Positions 18,101 through 20,712 of a stretch of 20,712 nucleotides of DNA are shown here, one piece after another (within the stretch, counting starts at the first letter, position 1; each line of letters begins with the position of its first letter). This DNA comes from Choristocarpus tenellus KU-1152 (lineage: Eukaryota; Phaeophyceae): contig CAXNAD020000379.1 in assembly GCA_964200185.2 (NCBI GenBank), positions 1 through 20,712 of the forward strand. The letters are read 5' to 3'. The position numbers and the translations under genes are program-made. The notes under the pieces are model-generated. The model saw nothing but the letters and a program-made list of their open reading frames with translations, made no database searches and was not told the DNA's origin.

Positions 18101-20349
18101 AAGTTTCAAATTACACTGATCACAACTCACAAATCAGTGTATACTTCAAAGTGTACCACTATGACAGATACAGAGGGTCAGCCTCAACTGGAAGAACCTG
18201 GAGTAATTCAAATCATATAGTACTGGGCAAAAAACGGATTGTACCTTGGGAGGTTTGCTATAATGCACAGCGTGCCTGCATCTAAATGTCGTATTGTTTG
18301 GTTTCTGTATTGAATCACCCTATCCTCTCTCTCAACAAATCCCTGTCACTGCGATCAGTACTTCAACCTGAAATTGCACTGAACTTACAGGAAGAATACA
18401 CCCTCCTCCATAATAATAGCTCCAAAGACATATCCGAGGGGCAGGGACACTCACCATTATACCGATCTGGTTGGAAAGGGCCTCTGCCTCCTCCATGCTA
18501 TGTGTCGTAAGAATCACGCAACAGTCCCGATCCTTGGCCGTAATGCGACTGATCACCTCCCACATGAAACGGCGAGCAATAGGGTCCATACCTGCACATG
18601 CGGTATTGTAGAATTCGATTCAAACAAACACAAACGCACCTTGAACATTTAACACCTCTGGAGTTCCCACAAGCATCACAACTTTTTCATGCAATGGCAA
18701 TTCAAGGGGGATGGTGAAGGTTGATGATGGTGACAGCCTCAGCCACTACTTGGATGGCATTCAACTTCAAACACTTCACACGATCACATACAACACACAT
18801 GCAATACACATACAACACCTGGTACAGTGCAGCTACTAGTAGCTATGATTGACACTGAAGATAGTCTACACTTGCACTTGTCCATTCACCAAGTGTCTCC
18901 TCAATCAAATTCACTCCCTCTCCCTTGAGAAAGTCCATCCTTGTCAGTTTCACTCCCCTGCCCCCATACGGGTAAGTCATTAACATCTAAAATTGAACCA
19001 CATCTTATGTATCACACTCTGCAGTATGTATAGGTAGAGTACATTGGTATATTAGTACACTACTATGGCTTCTCCCGTATGATTCAATCAACTCATAAGG
19101 CACACCTATTGCCCCGGTTCTTCAAAACACATGCAAGGGTACAGGGTACAGCACAATCTGTGCAAGTAAAAAAAAATCGATTTCTTCTTGATAATCTGTG
19201 TGTGTGTGTGACAGATGGGACCTGCCCTTGACAAAAACAGTTGCACCCAAAAAACACCATCAAAGTTGTAATGTATAGACCTCTTGTCATACTAGCGAAT
19301 TTCAAGGTCATCATCACATACCATCATACATCATCAAATGCCATCATACCAACAAATGCTACAGTGGCTTCTATCACCTTCAACAACAACTTCAAGCCTC
19401 TCTCATCAGGTATTCTTTTAACTAACAGGAAAACAAGATATATATATGTGTGTGTGTGCGTGTGGTTCATTGAGGGCTAGGGCAGCCCCTTCCTGTGCCG
19501 ATTGAGTCCAGTCCGAGCCCTAACCCTAACCCTAATACCATACTTGAAAGAACAACATAAACCACTGCACAACACACCCAACCAAATTCAAATTCAAAGT
19601 GAGGCAGTACCTGTGCTGGGCTCGTCAAGGAAAACGATCTTGGGGTTTCCAATCATTGCAATGGCGACAGAAAGCTTGCGTTTGTTTCCCCCGCTCAGTT
19701 CCCCTGCCTGCAGGGGATTTTGATTAAAAATATTGCAGTTTTGGCATACATCTTCAATAAACCAAATCAAGAACTGAATCTTCCTACTGCCTAAAATTTG
19801 ACAATTTTTTAGAACTGTGGGAAACGCAGACCTGTTGCTTGAACACTAGATATCGCACTGGCTCTAAGAATGACAGGGATACCCCAAAAGAAATCAAGCA
19901 CCAAGTAACCCTAACCCTATGATCACGAGAGGTACACCTGCACCATCAATATCAAGATTAACAATGTGGTAGGGTTAGTTTGCCCACTCTAGGTTACATT
20001 CTGAATGTAATTCTGATCATCATTTCAATATTTTGATGTTTTTTAAACATGCTCATTGACAAGCGTTCACCGCTATCCCTAACCCTAACTACTACGATGC
20101 AGGTACACAGCACCTTGAGGCCTATCCAATCAAACCACATGAGTGGCCTGTGACAGAAGGTCACGCTCGATAATATAAAACACTGCAACAGGCATAACAG
20201 CACACATACTTGAGGCACACAACAACCCATGCCTTCGTGGTGTAGAAAGCCTCTAGGTCCATCTCTTGCATCTTCTTTCTGGCAACACAATCCAGATCTC
20301 TTTCCTTCACTCCCTTGATCCTGGCATACAGCCAAAGATGCTCTTCAAC
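14996..20349 (-). CDS. ABC transporter subfamily A, C-terminal nucleotide-binding domain (5' end outside window)
   Basis: ABCA proteins are membrane ATPases, mostly moving lipids or sterols. Nine exons (20233-20349, 19611-19707, 18455-18591, 17723-17973, 17435-17503, 16904-16996, 16048-16127, 15622-15728 and 14996-15118) join in frame to 357 residues ending in TAG. In order they give: '[14 protein letters not shown]' after the Q-loop region; signature '[17 protein letters not shown]' (about 43-59); Walker B 'IVFLDEPST' with D-loop '[11 protein letters not shown]' (about 63-82); H-loop '[13 protein letters not shown]' (about 95-107); then '[18 protein letters not shown]'. The C-terminal regulatory region ends in '[17 protein letters not shown]'. 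Known ABCA proteins keep this last block directly before the C-terminus, as here. Walker A and all membrane segments lie past position 20712. Catalytic residues in view are intact. Which ABCA member it is, and its substrate, cannot be told. Confidence 0.93.
15622..15728 (-). CDS. ABCA exon h
   Basis: Residues 282-317, '[19 protein letters not shown]' then '[16 protein letters not shown]', matching the family pattern 'LVER....RY.IP' and 'VF..(L/F)E.AK'. The acceptor is TTTTTGCAG and the donor AAG|GTAAGC, phase 0. Confidence 0.92.
16048..16127 (-). CDS. ABCA exon g (80 bp)
   Basis: Residues 255-281, '[18 protein letters not shown]' then 'MTEAFPGA'. This resembles the 'W...E.RA..L..F....FPGA' region of ABCA regulatory domains. 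The acceptor is TGTTCAG and the donor GCAG|GTTTGT, phase 1. Confidence 0.88.
16904..16996 (-). CDS. ABCA exon f (93 bp)
   Basis: Residues 224-254, including '[20 protein letters not shown]'. The frame was fixed by phase 2 on both sides (acceptor CATTCAG|C, donor CCAG|GTGACA). A longer open frame covers the same bases but would disagree with both neighbours. Confidence 0.78.
17435..17503 (-). CDS. ABCA exon e (69 bp)
   Basis: Residues 201-223, '[18 protein letters not shown]' plus 'QDSE'. It is supported by acceptor CATCTCAG, donor GAGCG|GTGTGT and phase 2 at both ends matching its neighbours. 'CRALG' fits the 'C..LG' seen in protist ABCA tails. Confidence 0.8.
17723..17973 (-). CDS. ABCA exon d
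   Basis: Visible residues 118-200. It starts after TTATCAG with '[19 protein letters not shown]', typical of ABCA proteins after the H-loop, then '[10 protein letters not shown]'. The last third (Gly/Thr/Asp-rich) is unlike family members I recall. The donor AGAG|GTGAAC is phase 2. Confidence 0.92.
18455..18591 (-). CDS. ABCA exon c: D-loop and H-loop
   Basis: Visible residues 72-117. The exon begins GT, completing Gly, then '[16 protein letters not shown]'. The switch His is in '[13 protein letters not shown]', followed by 'NQIGIM'. The donor is ATG|GTGAGT, phase 0. Confidence 0.95.
19518..19535. repeat. Three CCCTAA units in an ABCA intron
   Basis: Three perfect units. C-rich on +, therefore G-rich on the coding (-) strand of the ABCA gene. 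Confidence 0.92.
19611..19707 (-). CDS. ABCA exon b: signature and Walker B
   Basis: Visible residues 40-71. The acceptor is CCCTGCAG|GCA. It encodes '[19 protein letters not shown]' and '[10 protein letters not shown]'. The donor ACAG|GTACTG splits the D-loop Gly codon (phase 1). The Walker B Asp and the catalytic Glu (DE) are both present. Confidence 0.95.
19906..20089. repeat. Short telomere-like tracts in an ABCA intron
   Basis: TAACCCTAACCCTAT lies at 19906-19920, TAGGGTTAG at 19970-19979 and TCCCTAACCCTAA at about 20076-20089. The middle one faces the opposite way. Confidence 0.8.
20233..20349 (-). CDS. ABCA exon a (first in window)
   Basis: Visible residues 1-39. '[14 protein letters not shown]' is the canonical ABCA segment normally preceded by 'LT', so the upstream intron lies at that point (acceptor GATGAAG). 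The 3' end is uncertain. AAG|GCATGG would be a GC donor and gives family-like spacing. The alternative AAGGCATGG|GTTGTT at 20227 adds Ala-Trp. Confidence 0.8.
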
Positions 20350-20618
20350 CTTCATCATCACATGCGTTGGCAGCATGTTAAATACACATACATCTACATA
20401 CATACACATCACAACATATATCTACATACACAAAATATACATACTATACATACACATATCAAAAAAGAAAAAAAGAACCACAGCAATCACTGTATCAGCA
20501 CCAAGGTGTGATGGAATGGAAGCTGGTCGTCCGTTGGTTTTGTATGAGAGTATCAATTGTGACAACAGCTACTCCAACAAAATCCATTACCCATACACAA
20601 TGGACTCCTAGGATCTTA

Positions 20619-20657
<39 letters not shown>

Positions 20658-20712
20658 GGTAGGGGTTTGAAAAAAACAAACGGGAAGAGCACCGCTCGAA
20701 ACCCCCGCACCC
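20350..20712 (-). other. Upstream ABCA intron to the window edge
   Basis: No exon with Walker A or other ABCA motifs is visible. It holds ATACAC-rich sequence (about 20390-20460) and a 35-G run. Confidence 0.6.
20621..20655. repeat. 35-base G homopolymer near the right edge
   Basis: Thirty-five consecutive G within 60 bases of the window end. The real length is unreliable and it may mark a contig break. Confidence 0.9.

Larger units (their letters stand above)
15119..18454 (-). other. ABCA introns in the 3' half
   Basis: Introns at 15119-15621 (503 bp), 15729-16047 (319), 16128-16903 (776), 16997-17434 (438), 17504-17722 (219) and 17974-18454 (481) are AT-rich. They lack telomere-like arrays. 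The only notable repeats are an AAT run (16479-16493) and a GT run (16547-16571). Confidence 0.75.
18592..20232 (-). other. ABCA introns in the 5' part of the window
   Basis: The introns are 18592-19610 (1019 bp) and 19708-20232 (525 bp). The first holds ACATAC-rich stretches, a GT run near 19198 and a CCCTAA tract at 19518-19535. The second holds telomere-like tracts at 19906-19920, 19970-19979 and 20077-20089. Confidence 0.75.

Noticed and set aside
1-20712. Transposon or viral insertion
   Set aside because: No transposase, reverse transcriptase, integrase or capsid motif and no terminal repeats were seen in any frame.

Overview
The window is eukaryotic nuclear DNA. It holds two intron-rich genes that converge tail to tail, separated by about 2 kb. 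The exons are recognisable only from short conserved blocks, joined at GT...AG junctions that keep the reading frame. The species cannot be fixed from the sequence. Long AT-rich introns, TTAGGG-type repeats and an ABCA-type transporter whose 'SGGNKRKLS' and '[16 protein letters not shown]' motifs resemble protist (for example stramenopile) proteins suggest a protist or alga. This is an inference only.

Left part (about 747-12987, + strand): the gene for RRN3/TIF-IA, the RNA polymerase I-specific initiation factor. I resolve eleven exons giving 763 visible residues (human RRN3 is about 650), ending at a TGA at 12985-12987. The N-terminal coding exon(s) were not found in positions 1-746. The ten internal introns run from 410 to 2211 bp and are filled with repeats. 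Many carry interstitial telomere-like (TTAGGG)n tracts, including 10 copies at 5375-5435 and about 14 at 10794-10882. Others carry trinucleotide, hexanucleotide, 22-bp and 59/60-bp tandems. Intron 8 carries a minisatellite of about 1.9 kb built on an 18-bp unit.

Middle (12988-14995): convergent intergenic DNA with no supported gene. A candidate poly(A) signal lies on each side.

Right part (14996-20349 and beyond the right edge, - strand): the 3' half of an ABC transporter subfamily A gene. Nine exons (357 residues) cover the final nucleotide-binding domain from just after the Q-loop region, through signature, Walker B, D-loop and H-loop, and then the ABCA C-terminal regulatory region to a TAG stop. 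Walker A and the membrane domains lie beyond the window.

The two genes have unrelated known roles (rRNA transcription and lipid-type transport), so no joint pathway is implied. The most unusual property is the density and orientation of telomere-like repeats inside introns, including one tract that appears to supply a 3' splice site. A 10-N gap (3612-3621) beside C20/A22 runs and a 35-G run at 20621-20655 mark weak assembly points.
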